Positions 42,519 through 51,685 of a stretch of DNA of 64,000 bases are shown here, piece after piece. Both the position numbers and the translations under genes were made by a program. Under the pieces are notes generated by a model. It was given only the letters and a program-made list of their open reading frames with translations. It did not search any database and had not been told where the DNA came from. Position 1 is the stretch's first letter. Each line of letters starts with the position of its first letter. Source of the stretch: Geothrix oryzisoli (lineage in GTDB: Bacteria; Acidobacteriota; Holophagae; Holophagales; Holophagaceae); contig NZ_JAKZLB010000001.1 of the NCBI RefSeq assembly GCF_022808865.1, positions 124,001 through 188,000 on the forward strand, written 5' to 3'.

Positions 42519-44249
42519 ATGACCAAGTCCGCGACGCACACCGGGGCCCAGCTCATCTGGGAATGTCTGACGCGGGAGGGCGTCACCACCGTCTTCGGCT
42601 ATCCCGGCGGAGCCATCCTCCCCGCCTACGACGCCATGGTGGGCTTCGACATCCGGCATGTGCTGGTGCGCCACGAGCAGAGCGCCGTGCACATGGCCGA
42701 CGGCTACGCCCGCGCCTCGGGCCGCGTGGGGGTCGTGGTGGCCACCTCGGGCCCCGGGGCCACGAACCTGGTGACGGGCCTGGCCACGGCCATGATGGAC
42801 TCCACGCCCCTGGTGGCCATCACGGGGCAGGTGGGCTCCGGTGTGCTGGGCACCGACGCCTTCCAGGAAGTGGACATCACCGGCATCACCCTCCCGGTGA
42901 CCAAGCACAACTACCTGGTCACCCGGGCCGCGGACATCGTGCCCGCCCTGCGGGAGGCCTTCGCGGTGGCGAAGAGCGGCCGTCCCGGTCCCGTGCTGGT
43001 GGACATCACCAAGGACGCCCAGCAGGGCCGGGCGGACCTCGACTGGGAAGCGGCGGAGCCCATCCGGCACCTGCGCCACCTGCCGCCGCCACTGGATCCC
43101 GAGGCCCTGGCCCGCGCCCTGGAGCTGATCCGCCACGCCAAGCGGCCGCTCATCCTGGCGGGCCATGGCATCCAGCTGTCCGGCGCCCGGGCCGAGGTGC
43201 TCACCCTGGCCGAGCGGGCGGACATTCCCTTCGCCCTGACCCTCCTGGGCCTGGGCGCGGTGCCCGCCACCCATCCCCTCAGTCTCGGCATGATGGGGAT
43301 GCACGGCGAGGCCTGGGTCAACAAGGCCATCCAGGAGGCGGACCTCCTGCTGGCCCTGGGCATGCGCTTCGACGATCGCGTGACCGGCAAGCTGAAGGAG
43401 TACGCCCCCCACGCCAAGAAGATCCACATCGACATCGACGCCAGCGAGCTGGGGAAGAACGTGCCCGTGGACGTGGCCATCGCCGGGGACCTGCTCACGG
43501 TCCTGCGCGCCCTGCTGCCGGGTGTCCAGGTGGCCGATCGCTCCAAGTGGCTGAAGCAGATCCGGGGCTGGCGCGGCGACTCCGCCGTCCGCGACATCAA
43601 GAACCTGCCCGACGACGGCCACCTCTACGCCGCCCATGTGATGCACGACCTCTGGCGGCTCACCGACGGCAAGGCGGTGGTGGTGACGGACGTGGGCCAG
43701 CACCAGATGTGGGAGGCCCAGTACTACCACCACGATGCGGAGCGCAGCCTCATCACCAGCGGCGGCGCGGGCACCATGGGCTTCGCCCTCCCGGCCGCCA
43801 TCGGCGCGAAAGTGGCCAGGCCCGAGGCCGAGGTCTGGGTGGTGGCCGGCGACGGCGGCTTCCAGATGACCTTCGCCGAGCTGATGACGGCCGTGCAGGA
43901 AGGCGTGAAGGTGAACATCGCCGTCATCAACAACGGCTTCCTCGGCATGGTCCGCCAGTGGCAGGAGCTGTTCTACGAGGGCCGCTACGCCGCCACGCCC
44001 ATCCTGTCGCCGGACTTCGTGAAGCTGGCCGGTGCCTTCGGCATCCATGGCCAGCGCGTGGATACCCGTGCGGACCTGGCGGGAGCCGTGGGCGCTGCCC
44101 GGGGAGAGCAGGGCACCGCCCTCATCGAGTTCCGGGTGGAGCAGGAGGACAGTGTCTATCCCATGGTCCCGGCCGGGGCGGCGCTGCACGAGATGATCCG
44201 ACGCCCGTCCGCCAGCGCCATTGCCGAAACCGGGTCCGACCCTGTCTGA
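42519..44249 (+). CDS. ilvB: acetolactate synthase, large (catalytic) subunit
   Basis: Makes 2-acetolactate or 2-aceto-2-hydroxybutyrate from pyruvate, the first common step of valine and isoleucine synthesis. The 576-residue TPP/FAD enzyme has the catalytic Glu53 in RHEQSAVHMADGYARASG, the GQVGSGVLGTDAFQEVDI block near 108-125, FAD-domain RFDDRVTGK near 287 and the TPP motif GDGGFQMTFAEL near 446 followed by NNGFLGMVRQWQ. AAGGAAG precedes the ATG. First structural gene after the two attenuators. Confidence 0.97.
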   Translation: MTKSATHTGAQLIWECLTREGVTTVFGYPGGAILPAYDAMVGFDIRHVLVRHEQSAVHMADGYARASGRVGVVVATSGPGATNLVTGLATAMMDSTPLVAITGQVGSGVLGTDAFQEVDITGITLPVTKHNYLVTRAADIVPALREAFAVAKSGRPGPVLVDITKDAQQGRADLDWEAAEPIRHLRHLPPPLDPEALARALELIRHAKRPLILAGHGIQLSGARAEVLTLAERADIPFALTLLGLGAVPATHPLSLGMMGMHGEAWVNKAIQEADLLLALGMRFDDRVTGKLKEYAPHAKKIHIDIDASELGKNVPVDVAIAGDLLTVLRALLPGVQVADRSKWLKQIRGWRGDSAVRDIKNLPDDGHLYAAHVMHDLWRLTDGKAVVVTDVGQHQMWEAQYYHHDAERSLITSGGAGTMGFALPAAIGAKVARPEAEVWVVAGDGGFQMTFAELMTAVQEGVKVNIAVINNGFLGMVRQWQELFYEGRYAATPILSPDFVKLAGAFGIHGQRVDTRADLAGAVGAARGEQGTALIEFRVEQEDSVYPMVPAGAALHEMIRRPSASAIAETGSDPV

Positions 44250-44259
44250 AAGGAATTCC

Positions 44260-44802
44260 ATGCCCCATGTGCTCGTGGTCTATACCGATGATGAACCAGG
44301 CGTCCTGACCCGGGTGGCTTCGCTGTTCCGCCGCCGGGGCTTCAACATCCACTCGCTTACCGTGGGCCCCACCGAGCGTTCCCGGCAGTCCCGCATGACC
44401 ATCGTGGTGGATGCGGAGGAAAGCACCGTGCGGCTGGCGGTGGAACACCTCCGGAAACAGGTGAACGTCCTGGAAGTGCAGCAGCTGGGCGACCGCCCGA
44501 AAGTGGTGCGGGACCTGGCCCTCATCCGGGTGGCGGCGGGACTGGAGGTCCGCTCCGAGATCCTCCAGCTGGCCCAGGTCTTCCGCGCCAACGTGGTGGA
44601 TATCGCCGGGGACAGCCTCGCCATCGAGTGCACCGGCGGCCCCGACAAGATCGATGCCCTGGTGGATGCGCTGCGTCCCTTCGGGATCCTCGAGCTGGGC
44701 CGCACCGGGGCCGTCGCCATGGCCCGGGGGCCCAGGGCCTCACCGGAGGTCCGCCCCGAACGGGTTCCCGAACCGGCCAGCAACCAGGCCATGTCCGTCT
44801 GA
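44260..44802 (+). CDS. ilvN: acetolactate synthase, small (regulatory) subunit
   Basis: Regulatory partner of IlvB giving feedback inhibition, usually by valine. The 180-residue protein has an N-terminal ACT domain ([35 protein letters not shown]) to about residue 75 and the C-terminal ALS_ss domain ([16 protein letters not shown] to about 160), with a short Pro/Glu tail. GAAAGGAA lies before ATG 44260. Ten base pairs from ilvB. Confidence 0.96.
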   Translation: MPHVLVVYTDDEPGVLTRVASLFRRRGFNIHSLTVGPTERSRQSRMTIVVDAEESTVRLAVEHLRKQVNVLEVQQLGDRPKVVRDLALIRVAAGLEVRSEILQLAQVFRANVVDIAGDSLAIECTGGPDKIDALVDALRPFGILELGRTGAVAMARGPRASPEVRPERVPEPASNQAMSV

Positions 44803-44854
44803 TCTCCGACTTTCCCGACCCACCGACTTCCGACCACCCCACAAGGAGCCTCCC
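44803..44854. other. ilvN-ilvC spacer of repeated CCGACTT-like words
   Basis: The 52-bp spacer is built of near-repeats such as CCGACTT, CCCGACCC, CCGACTTCCGACC. It ends with AAGGAG, the ribosome binding site of ilvC. Confidence 0.45.
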
Positions 44855-45877
44855 ATGGCCAAGATCCACTACGACGCCGACCTCGGCCTCATCCGCGCCC
44901 GCAAGGTCGCCATCCTGGGCTACGGCTCCCAGGGCCACGCCCACGCGCTCAACCTGAAGGACAGCGGCGTCCACGTCCGCGTGGGCCTGCCCGCCAGTTC
45001 GGCCTCCCAGGCGAAGGCCGAAGCCCAGGGCCTCACCGTCATGACGCCCGCCGAGGCCGCCGCCTGGGCGGACGTGATCATGGTGCTCACGCCGGACACG
45101 GGCCAGGCGGCCCTCTACCACGAGGCCATCGAGCCGCACCTGACGCCGGGCAAGACCCTGATGTTCGCCCACGGCTTCAACATCCGGTACGGCCTCATCA
45201 AGCCTCCCGCGGGCGTGGACGTGAGCCTGGTCGCGCCCAAGAGCCCCGGCCACCGCGTCCGCGAGGTCTTCGTGGAAGGCGGCGGCACGCCGGCCCTGGT
45301 GGCCGTCCACCAGGACGCGAGCGGGCAGGCCCAGGCCGTGGCCCTGTCCTATGCGGCAGCCCTTGGCCTGACCCGGGCAGGTGTCCTGGAAACGACCTTT
45401 ACGGAAGAAACCGAAACCGATCTCTTCGGCGAGAAGGCCGTGCTGTGCGGCGGCACCAGCGCCCTGGTGAAGGCTGGCTTCGAGACACTGGTGGAAGCGG
45501 GCTACCAGCCCGAGATCGCCTACTTCGAGTGCCTGCACGAACTCAAGCTCATCGTGGACCTGATGCAGCGGGGCGGCCTCAGCTACATGCGCTACAGCAT
45601 CAGCGACACGGCGGAGTACGGCGACTACACCGGCGGCCCCCGCATCGTGACCAGTCAGACCAAGGCCGAGATGAAGGAGATCCTGAAGGAGATCCAGGAC
45701 GGCCGCTACGCCGACGCGTGGCTCGAGGAGAACCGCACGGGCCGCAAGTGGTTCGAGGCCCAGCGGGCCGCCGATCACGACCACCCCCTCGAGCAGGTGG
45801 GCCGCGAGCTGCGGCGCATGATGCCCTTCCTCGATCCCGTGGAGGCCCCGGCGCCGGCCCCGACGGAGCGCGGCTAG
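44855..45877 (+). CDS. ilvC: ketol-acid reductoisomerase (NADP+), class I
   Basis: Isomerises and reduces acetolactate to dihydroxyisovalerate. The 340-residue length is class I. The NADPH-binding loop is [18 protein letters not shown] (21-38); the C-terminal knotted domain has [25 protein letters not shown], with the magnesium-binding Asp and Glu, near 185-209 and the [15 protein letters not shown] block near 225-239. AAGGAG precedes the ATG. Last gene of leuA-leuB-ilvBNC. Confidence 0.97.
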   Translation: MAKIHYDADLGLIRARKVAILGYGSQGHAHALNLKDSGVHVRVGLPASSASQAKAEAQGLTVMTPAEAAAWADVIMVLTPDTGQAALYHEAIEPHLTPGKTLMFAHGFNIRYGLIKPPAGVDVSLVAPKSPGHRVREVFVEGGGTPALVAVHQDASGQAQAVALSYAAALGLTRAGVLETTFTEETETDLFGEKAVLCGGTSALVKAGFETLVEAGYQPEIAYFECLHELKLIVDLMQRGGLSYMRYSISDTAEYGDYTGGPRIVTSQTKAEMKEILKEIQDGRYADAWLEENRTGRKWFEAQRAADHDHPLEQVGRELRRMMPFLDPVEAPAPAPTERG

Positions 45878-45999
45878 GAGAATCCGGGGGAACGGATAAG
45901 GCTTTTGACTCCAGGTAGAAGGTTGAACCCCGTCACAGGGGGAATGGCCTCACAATAGTCCTTGGGAGATAAGCCTTTTCCGCTCCCCCGGAGCCATGC

Positions 46000-47727
46000 A
46001 TGTCCGAGTCTTTCTTCAACACCGCGTCCCTCCCCACCCTCCAGGGTTGGCAGGCTCCCGGTTCTCTGGATTTCCAGGCCGCCTTCCTTCGGGCCGGCGG
46101 CTGGGCCTTGCCCCGCACTGAGGCCTTTCCGGATGCCGCCAAGCTCCGGGAGCGGCTGCAGGAACTGAAGGCCTCCATGCGCGAAGGCGGCAAGATCGGG
46201 CTGGACCTGCGCGGGCTCCGCGACAGCGCGGACGCCGTCATGGCTGCCGCCCGCGAGGCCGGCGTGGCCTTCCTGCTCCACACGGCGGAACTGCCGCCCA
46301 CGCTGGATCTGCTGCGCCAGGCGAACCTGCCGCGCATCGTGGCGGTCCAGAACGCCGAGGAAGCGGCCCAGGCGAAGGCGGGCGGCGCATCGGCCCTCCT
46401 GGCCCGGCCCGGCCTGGTGGCCGCCCTCCGCTCCCTGGGCCTGCCGGTGATGGCCACGGCCGATACCGAAGCCGAGGCGAAGCAGGCCATGGCGGATGGC
46501 GCCATCGGGCTGCAGCCCCGCACCCCCTCGCTGCTGGATGCGTCACCGCTGGCGGCCTTCCGGTCCCGCCTCATGGCGGGCCTGGATTCCATGGCCCAGA
46601 CCCTGGTGCGCCGGGGTGCCTGCACGCTGCCGCGCCTGCGCATCCGCAACCTCGACCTGGCCTATCCCATCCAGCAGGGCGGCATGGGCGTGGGCATCTC
46701 CTGGGAGGGCCTCGCCGGTGCCGTCGCCCACGAGGGCTGCGTGGGTCTGGTGTCGGCCATCGGCACGGGCTACCACGGCTCCGCCAATCCCAAGATGCGC
46801 CTGGGCCGTCCCGACGGTTCCGATTCGCTGAACCCGCCCAAGGCCCTGGAATGGATCATCCGCGAGGCCCGGGAACGCTCGGCCGGGCGTGGCGCCGTGG
46901 GCGTGAACATCCTCTGCGCCATCGAAGGCTACGAGGCCGCCGTGAAGGCCTCGCTCGCGGGCGGGGCCCAGATGATCGTGTCCGGCGCGGGCCTGCCCCT
47001 GGGCCTGCCGGGCATGGTGGGTGACGCGGATGTGGCCCTGGTGCCCATCGTGTCCTCGGGCCGGGCGCTCCAGGTGATCTGCAAGCAGTGGCAGCGGAAG
47101 TACAACCGCCTGCCGGACGCAGTGGTGCTGGAAGGACCCGAGAGCGGCGGCCACCAGGGCTTCAGCCATGAGGGCTGCGCCGATCCGGCCCACACCCTGG
47201 AGAACATCCTGCCCGAGGTCATCGCAGAGCGGGACAAGTGGGGCGACTTCCCCGTCCTGGTGGCGGGCGGTGTCTGGGACCACGCGGACATCCAGAAGTT
47301 CCTGGCCCTGGGCGCCTCCGGCGTGCAGATGGGCACCCGCTTCATCGGCACCTTCGAGTGCGATGCCTCGCCGATCTTCAAGGAGGTCATCCTCCGGGCG
47401 AAGGCCGAGGACATCGGCCTCATGAAGTCCCCTGTGGGCCTGCCCGCCCGCGGCGTGCGCACCTCCCTGCAGGCACGCATCGAGGCCGGCACCGCGCCCC
47501 AGATCCGCTGCGTCAGCAACTGCCTCTCGCCCTGCGGTCACGGCAAGGGTGCCGCCGCCGTGGGCTACTGCATCGCCGATCGTCTGGCCGATGCCATGAA
47601 GGGCGACCAGGAGAACGGCCTCTTCTTCACCGGCAGCAACGGCGCCAAGCTCCGCGACCTCATCAGCGTCCGCGACCTCATCGAGGAGCTGACTCAGGAT
47701 CCCGGGCTCCAGCGCGTCTACGCCTGA
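46000..47727 (+). CDS. nitronate monooxygenase-like FMN protein with extra N-terminal domain
   Basis: A 575-residue protein. The C-terminal part (about 205-575) is a nitronate monooxygenase/2-nitropropane dioxygenase-type TIM barrel: IQQGGMGVGIS near 224-234, IVSGAGLP near 326, VVLEGPESGGHQG near 376-388 and VLVAGGVWDHADIQKFLALGA. The N-terminal 200 residues repeat this flavour in reduced form (KIGLDLRG, IVAVQNAEEAAQAKAGGASALLARPG), as if a degenerate barrel half had been duplicated. Usual family length is about 320-360. The substrate is unknown; the related FabK and Pfa roles are possible. Preceded by a 122-bp gap after ilvC. Confidence 0.85.
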   Translation: MSESFFNTASLPTLQGWQAPGSLDFQAAFLRAGGWALPRTEAFPDAAKLRERLQELKASMREGGKIGLDLRGLRDSADAVMAAAREAGVAFLLHTAELPPTLDLLRQANLPRIVAVQNAEEAAQAKAGGASALLARPGLVAALRSLGLPVMATADTEAEAKQAMADGAIGLQPRTPSLLDASPLAAFRSRLMAGLDSMAQTLVRRGACTLPRLRIRNLDLAYPIQQGGMGVGISWEGLAGAVAHEGCVGLVSAIGTGYHGSANPKMRLGRPDGSDSLNPPKALEWIIREARERSAGRGAVGVNILCAIEGYEAAVKASLAGGAQMIVSGAGLPLGLPGMVGDADVALVPIVSSGRALQVICKQWQRKYNRLPDAVVLEGPESGGHQGFSHEGCADPAHTLENILPEVIAERDKWGDFPVLVAGGVWDHADIQKFLALGASGVQMGTRFIGTFECDASPIFKEVILRAKAEDIGLMKSPVGLPARGVRTSLQARIEAGTAPQIRCVSNCLSPCGHGKGAAAVGYCIADRLADAMKGDQENGLFFTGSNGAKLRDLISVRDLIEELTQDPGLQRVYA

Positions 47728-47761
47728 GACGGCGGACCTTCCCAGAACAGAAGCATCCCAA

Positions 47762-47828
47762 AGCCATCAAGGCCACCAGGAACCGCCCAGGCGATCCGCC
47801 TTCGCGGCCACTGGTGGCCTTGGTGGCT
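47762..47828 (+). terminator. 18-bp stem downstream of the nitronate monooxygenase-like gene
   Basis: The segments 47762-47779 and 47811-47828 pair along 18 bp with one G-U wobble, 34 bp after the stop. No T-tract follows, but stem strength suggests a 3'-end or terminator structure. The wording (AAGGCCACCAGG / CCTTGGTGGC) looks like a dispersed intergenic repeat. Confidence 0.5.
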
Positions 47829-48010
47829 GGATGGCTGGCCATGCCTTCCTTGTTGATGAGGTCGCAGGCTGGCAGGGGTTCACCTGTAGGTTCCACTTAT
47901 CTATTTTAGAAAATATCGATAAAAAACAATTGATTTTGTGTCTCAGTCATTGAATATGAGAGGCCAGCCCCTGCCTTGCCATCGTTGACCTGCCCCTTGA
48001 GAGGACGGAC
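47829..48010. other. AT-rich spacer before the seven-segment membrane protein
   Basis: The second half (47898-47960) is AT-rich and includes TATCTATTTTAGAAAAT and AAAAAACAATTGATTTT words, with the small palindrome CAATTG; it probably holds the promoter of the next gene, but I cannot pick boxes with confidence. Confidence 0.4.
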
Positions 48011-48724
48011 ATGACCACTGACTCGCGCCCGGCGGCACTGGCTCCGCCCCATCGCCTCTACACCTTCGGAGCCTGGGCCGTCGCCGGCCTCGTGCTCCTG
48101 GGGTTCGCCAAGACCTACTACCTGAAGCTGGCTTTCGGCACGCCGGCGCTCCCGCCCCTGCTCCACCTGCACGGCCTGATCATGAGCCTGTGGTTCGGCC
48201 TGTTCGTGGTGCAGACGCGGCTGGTGGCGATCCGCCGGCTGGACCTGCACAAGCAGCTGGGCCTGCTCGGGGCCTTCCTCGCCGCGGCGGTGCTGGTCGT
48301 CGGTACGGTGACGGCCGTCAACGCCGCCCGCCTGGGGCGCTCCCCGGGGCCGCCGCCCCTGATCTTCCTGGTGGTGCCGCTGGGGGACATGGTGGTGTTC
48401 GGGACCATGGTGGGGGCCGGTCTCGGCTTCCGCGCCCGGGGGGACTACCACAAGCGGTTCATGCTGCTCTCCTGTGTGGGCATCCTCGCGGCCGCCATCG
48501 CGCGAATTCCGCTGGACGCCATCGCCAAGGCGGGCCCTCTGGCCTATTTCGGACTGACGGACCTGGCGGTGATCGGTTGCGCCGTCTATGACCGGCTGCG
48601 GAGCGGCCGCCTGCATCCCGTCTTCCTGTGGGGCGGGCTCTTCATCATTCTGTCGCATTGGCTGCGCCTGGCCCTGGCGGGTACCGGGCTCTGGATGACC
48701 TTCGCCACCTGGGTGACGAGGTAA
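48011..48724 (+). CDS. seven-segment integral membrane protein of unknown function
   Basis: A 237-residue protein with about seven membrane segments (20-40, 57-77, 85-104, 117-142, 156-175, 180-196, 210-230). Conserved-looking His residues occur in LLHLHGLIMSLWF, DLHKQLG and DYHKRFMLL, near membrane faces, as in DUF2306-like or heme-interacting membrane proteins. I do not assign a function. No neighbours in the same operon; a 130-bp inverted-repeat element follows directly. Confidence 0.75.
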   Translation: MTTDSRPAALAPPHRLYTFGAWAVAGLVLLGFAKTYYLKLAFGTPALPPLLHLHGLIMSLWFGLFVVQTRLVAIRRLDLHKQLGLLGAFLAAAVLVVGTVTAVNAARLGRSPGPPPLIFLVVPLGDMVVFGTMVGAGLGFRARGDYHKRFMLLSCVGILAAAIARIPLDAIAKAGPLAYFGLTDLAVIGCAVYDRLRSGRLHPVFLWGGLFIILSHWLRLALAGTGLWMTFATWVTR

Positions 48725-48730
48725 GGTCGG

Positions 48731-48860
48731 TATTCAAAGTGGATGTGAGCCGCGACGCCGTCCCTGAGGGCAAGGGGCGGCGCCCGGCGCGATACGGCGT
48801 CAAGCTCCTCGTCTCGCTTGGGCGGCGCCCCCTTGCGCGGCCAGACCCCACTTTGAAAAC
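48731..48860. mobile_element. 130-bp inverted-repeat element
   Basis: TTCAAAGTGG (48733-48742) and CCACTTTGAA (48848-48857) are perfect terminal inverted repeats; one more flanking match with a mismatch extends them to about 12. Inside are GACGCCGT (48754-48761) with ACGGCGTC (48794-48801), and GCAAGGGG near 48770 with CCCCTTGC near 48829-48836. No coding capacity. It lies between convergent genes and may be a MITE, a REP-like element or a strong terminator. Confidence 0.6.
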
Positions 48861-48870
48861 AGCCCCTGGC

Positions 48871-49872
48871 TCAGCTCGCGTTCGGATGCCGCTCCAGCAG
48901 CTGCCGCAGGGGGGCATTGCGCTTCACGGTGTCCTGGCGGCGGAGGTGGGCGATGAGCTGGGGTGGGGTCGCGCTCCAGCGGCCGAGGTTCTGGATGAGC
49001 AGCGTGGAGACGAAGGTGCGCCGGCAGAGCAGGGCGGTGGCATGGCCATCGAGGGTCAGGCCCACCAGGCTGGCGAGGCAGCGGCCTTCGGTGGTGAAGA
49101 TGAGCTCGGCCTTCTCCTCGCCCGTGCGCTGGGTGAAGCTGGCACGGAGCAGGTCGCGGGCCATGGCGCGCACTTGTTCCGGCGCATCGCGGGAGATGGC
49201 CACCAGGTACTGTTCCAGGAGGCGCCGGGGGGACCAGAGCCGGCGGTAGAGTCCGGTCGGGAGCAGGGGGTTCTGGAGCAGCGCACGGCGGACCCCCAGG
49301 TCGTTCGTGAAGCCGGTGCGGCCGCCCAGGGCCTCCAGGCCGGCGCTGGTGCGGTGGTGGGCGGCGATGAGCCGCGCCTGGACCAGCCCCGCCCGGGGGT
49401 TCTCCAGAACGGCGCGGATGACCTCGGCCGTGGGGTCGAAACACCAGGCGCTCAGCTCGGGTTCCACGGCCACCCGCGCCTGGGCCACCCGCTCGTCCGC
49501 GGGCCGGGCGTGCAGCCGCTGCTCGAAGAGCTGGCGGTGGGTCGCGGCCCGGGCGGCGGCCGTGGGGGCGTCCTCCTCGGCTTCCGCTTCCTGCGACTCG
49601 GTGGCCGGGTCGGCCTCGGGTGGAGGAGCGGCCGGAGTCAGGGCCGAAGTCCGTGGCGCCGGGCGGGGCTCAGGACCCTCCGGCAGCACGGCTCCGAGGG
49701 CCACCAGATCCCGCAGCATGGCCGCGACCCGTTCCTGGGGCATCCCTGTGAGGGCTGCGAGGGTGGGCACGTCCAGGGTCCCGTCCAGCCGCGAGAGGAG
49801 GAAGCCATGGGTGGGGTCGAGCGGCAGCGCGAGGGCATCCACGTCGGTCCGGGGGACGGGTCTCCAGGTCAT
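48871..49872 (-). CDS. hypothetical protein with winged-helix-like N-terminus
   Basis: A 333-residue protein. Residues 10-65 (LPLDPTHGFLLSRLDG, then VPTLAALTGMPQERVAAMLRDLVALGAV) look like the winged-helix opening found in DUF4388-like and related regulators. A Pro/Ala/Glu-rich linker (about 66-110) leads to a helical domain (115-333) whose repeated units (ENPRAGLVQARLIAAHHRTS; LLQNPLLPTGLYRRLWSPRRLL) look like short alpha-helical repeats. No known function. The start ATG 49872 lacks a good ribosome binding site. Confidence 0.7.
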   Translation of the reverse strand: MTWRPVPRTDVDALALPLDPTHGFLLSRLDGTLDVPTLAALTGMPQERVAAMLRDLVALGAVLPEGPEPRPAPRTSALTPAAPPPEADPATESQEAEAEEDAPTAAARAATHRQLFEQRLHARPADERVAQARVAVEPELSAWCFDPTAEVIRAVLENPRAGLVQARLIAAHHRTSAGLEALGGRTGFTNDLGVRRALLQNPLLPTGLYRRLWSPRRLLEQYLVAISRDAPEQVRAMARDLLRASFTQRTGEEKAELIFTTEGRCLASLVGLTLDGHATALLCRRTFVSTLLIQNLGRWSATPPQLIAHLRRQDTVKRNAPLRQLLERHPNAS

Positions 49873-49903
49873 CGGAAGAGCATAGCTTGAACGACGCCGC
49901 GGC

Positions 49904-51268
49904 CTATTCTTCCGCCACGCCCTTCAGCCAGGCCTTGCTCCGCAGGCGCTCCACGCTGGTCTCGGGGTAGAGGTCGAGGGGGCTTTTCCCCTCAAGCCCC
50001 AGGCGGGGCACGGCAGCCGCCGCAAAACCCAGACGGGCGCCCTCCTGGAGCCGCAGGGGCAGCTGGGCCACGGGACGCACTTCGCCCGTGAGGCCCACCT
50101 CGCCCATGAAGAGGCACTTCTCCGCCAGCAGGCGACCCCCGGCGCTGCTGCAGAGGGCGGCGATCACGGCGAGGTCCGCGGCGGGATCCTCGATCTCCAG
50201 GCCGCCGGCCACGTTCACGTAGACGTCCCGGTCGTGCAGCTGCACGCCGCCCCGGCGCTCAGCCACCGCGCAGAGCATGGCCAGGCGCGGTCCGTCGATG
50301 CCCAGGGCCGTGCGGCGGGGGATGCCCAGGCCCGCGGCGGCCACCAGCGCCTGGATCTCCACCACCATGGGCCGGGTGCCGCTGAGCACCACGGTGGCGG
50401 CGCAGCCCGGGCGGGGCTCGGCGTCCAGGAAGAAGGGGTTGCCCTCGGCGGGCACCAGGCCCTTCTCGGTCATGGCGAAGACGCCCAGCTCGAAGGCCGC
50501 GCCGAAGCGGTTCTTGAGGGCGCGGAGCAGGCGGTGGTGGTGGTGGCGATCGCCCTCGAAGGCCAGCACCGTGTCCACCAGGTGTTCCAGCACTTTGGGC
50601 CCGGCCAGGCCGCCATCCTTGGTGACATGGCCCACCAGCACCAGGGGCGTGCTCGTGGTCTTGGCCCAGCGGGTGAGCATGGCGGCGCAGCCGCGCACCT
50701 GGCTCACACTGCCGGCGCTGCTCTCGAAATCAGGATCGAAGAGGGTCTGGATGCTGTCCACCAGCAGCAGGCCCGGCTTCATGCGCTCGGCCTCTTCGAT
50801 GATGCGGCGGACATCCGTTTCCGCCAGCAGGTGGATGCCCGGGTTCTCGGCACCCAGGCGCTGGGCCCGCAGCTTGATCTGGCGCTCGCTCTCTTCGCCG
50901 CTGGCGTAGAGCACGGTGCCTTCCGCCGTGGCCGCCCACTGCAGCAGCAGGGTCGATTTGCCGATGCCCGGTTCGCCGCCCAGGAGGGCCACCATGCCCG
51001 GCACCACACCACCGCCCAGGACCCGATCCAGTTCCACGAGGCCCGTGGGGCTGCGCTGGGTGTCCGCGACATCCACATCGGGCAGGGCCACGGGGCCGGC
51101 GTAGTGGCTCTGGGCGTAGGCCGAGCCCGCCCGCTGGAGGTCGCGCTTCAGGCTTCCGCGCACCTCCTGCACGGTATCCCAGGCGCCGCAGCCTGTGCAC
51201 TTGCCCATGGCCTTGGGATGGCGCGCGCCGCAGGCCGTGCACTCGAACAGGGGGCTCGTCTTGGCCAT
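49904..51268 (-). CDS. radA: DNA repair protein RadA
   Basis: RecA-like ATPase that promotes branch migration in recombination. The 454-residue protein has the zinc finger Cys10, Cys13, Cys24, Cys27, Walker A GGEPGIGKST (97-106), the RadA-specific KNRFG motif in LKNRFGAAFELGVF near 252, and a Lon-protease-like C-terminal domain (SPLDLYPETSVERLR). Its ATG overlaps the stop of the B12-binding gene by one base (TGATG). Confidence 0.97.
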   Translation of the reverse strand: MAKTSPLFECTACGARHPKAMGKCTGCGAWDTVQEVRGSLKRDLQRAGSAYAQSHYAGPVALPDVDVADTQRSPTGLVELDRVLGGGVVPGMVALLGGEPGIGKSTLLLQWAATAEGTVLYASGEESERQIKLRAQRLGAENPGIHLLAETDVRRIIEEAERMKPGLLLVDSIQTLFDPDFESSAGSVSQVRGCAAMLTRWAKTTSTPLVLVGHVTKDGGLAGPKVLEHLVDTVLAFEGDRHHHHRLLRALKNRFGAAFELGVFAMTEKGLVPAEGNPFFLDAEPRPGCAATVVLSGTRPMVVEIQALVAAAGLGIPRRTALGIDGPRLAMLCAVAERRGGVQLHDRDVYVNVAGGLEIEDPAADLAVIAALCSSAGGRLLAEKCLFMGEVGLTGEVRPVAQLPLRLQEGARLGFAAAAVPRLGLEGKSPLDLYPETSVERLRSKAWLKGVAEE

Positions 51269-51666
51269 CAGTCGCGGATTTCCTTCCGGATGAAGGCCAC
51301 GATGTCATCGGTGTTCGTGCCGGGCTGGAAGATCTCGCGGATGCCGATGGCCTTGAGCCCGGGGATGTCGCCATCGGGGATGATGCCGCCGGCGAACACC
51401 AGCACGTCATCGGCGCCCTGTTCCTTCAGCAGGCGCATCACCTCGGGGAAGATCTGGTTGTGGGCCCCGCTGAGGATGCTCATGCCCAGCACGCGGGCGT
51501 CCTCCTGCACCACGGCCGCCACGATCTGCTGAGGGGTCTGGCGCAGGCCGGTGTAGATCACCTCCATGCCGGCGTCCCGCAGGGCCCGGGCCACGACCTT
51601 GGCGCCGCGGTCATGCCCATCCAGACCGGGTTTGGCGACGACGACGCGGATGGGGGTCTGGCTCAT
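51268..51666 (-). CDS. B12-binding subunit of methylmalonyl-CoA mutase type
   Basis: A 132-residue cobalamin-binding domain. The B12 His motif DGHDRG is at 16-21 (D-x-H-x-x-G), SILSGAHN near 72 and [11 protein letters not shown] near 99 complete the fold. Free-standing domains of this size are the C-terminal subunit of methylmalonyl-CoA or isobutyryl-CoA mutases. GGAG precedes ATG 51666. No large mutase subunit is in the window. It is coupled to radA. Confidence 0.9.
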   Translation of the reverse strand: MSQTPIRVVVAKPGLDGHDRGAKVVARALRDAGMEVIYTGLRQTPQQIVAAVVQEDARVLGMSILSGAHNQIFPEVMRLLKEQGADDVLVFAGGIIPDGDIPGLKAIGIREIFQPGTNTDDIVAFIRKEIRD

Positions 51667-51685
51667 GGGGGCTCCGGCGGATGGG

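Noticed and set aside
45896-45980. AAGGCTT and AAGCCTT words as an operator before the nitronate monooxygenase-like gene
   Set aside because: Only 7 bp match and they lie about 70 bp apart, so chance is likely.
47906-48658. A 250-codon minus-strand frame opposite the seven-segment membrane protein
   Set aside because: Composition (Gln/Gly/His/Arg-rich) fits a shadow frame; the plus-strand frame has regular hydrophobic segments.
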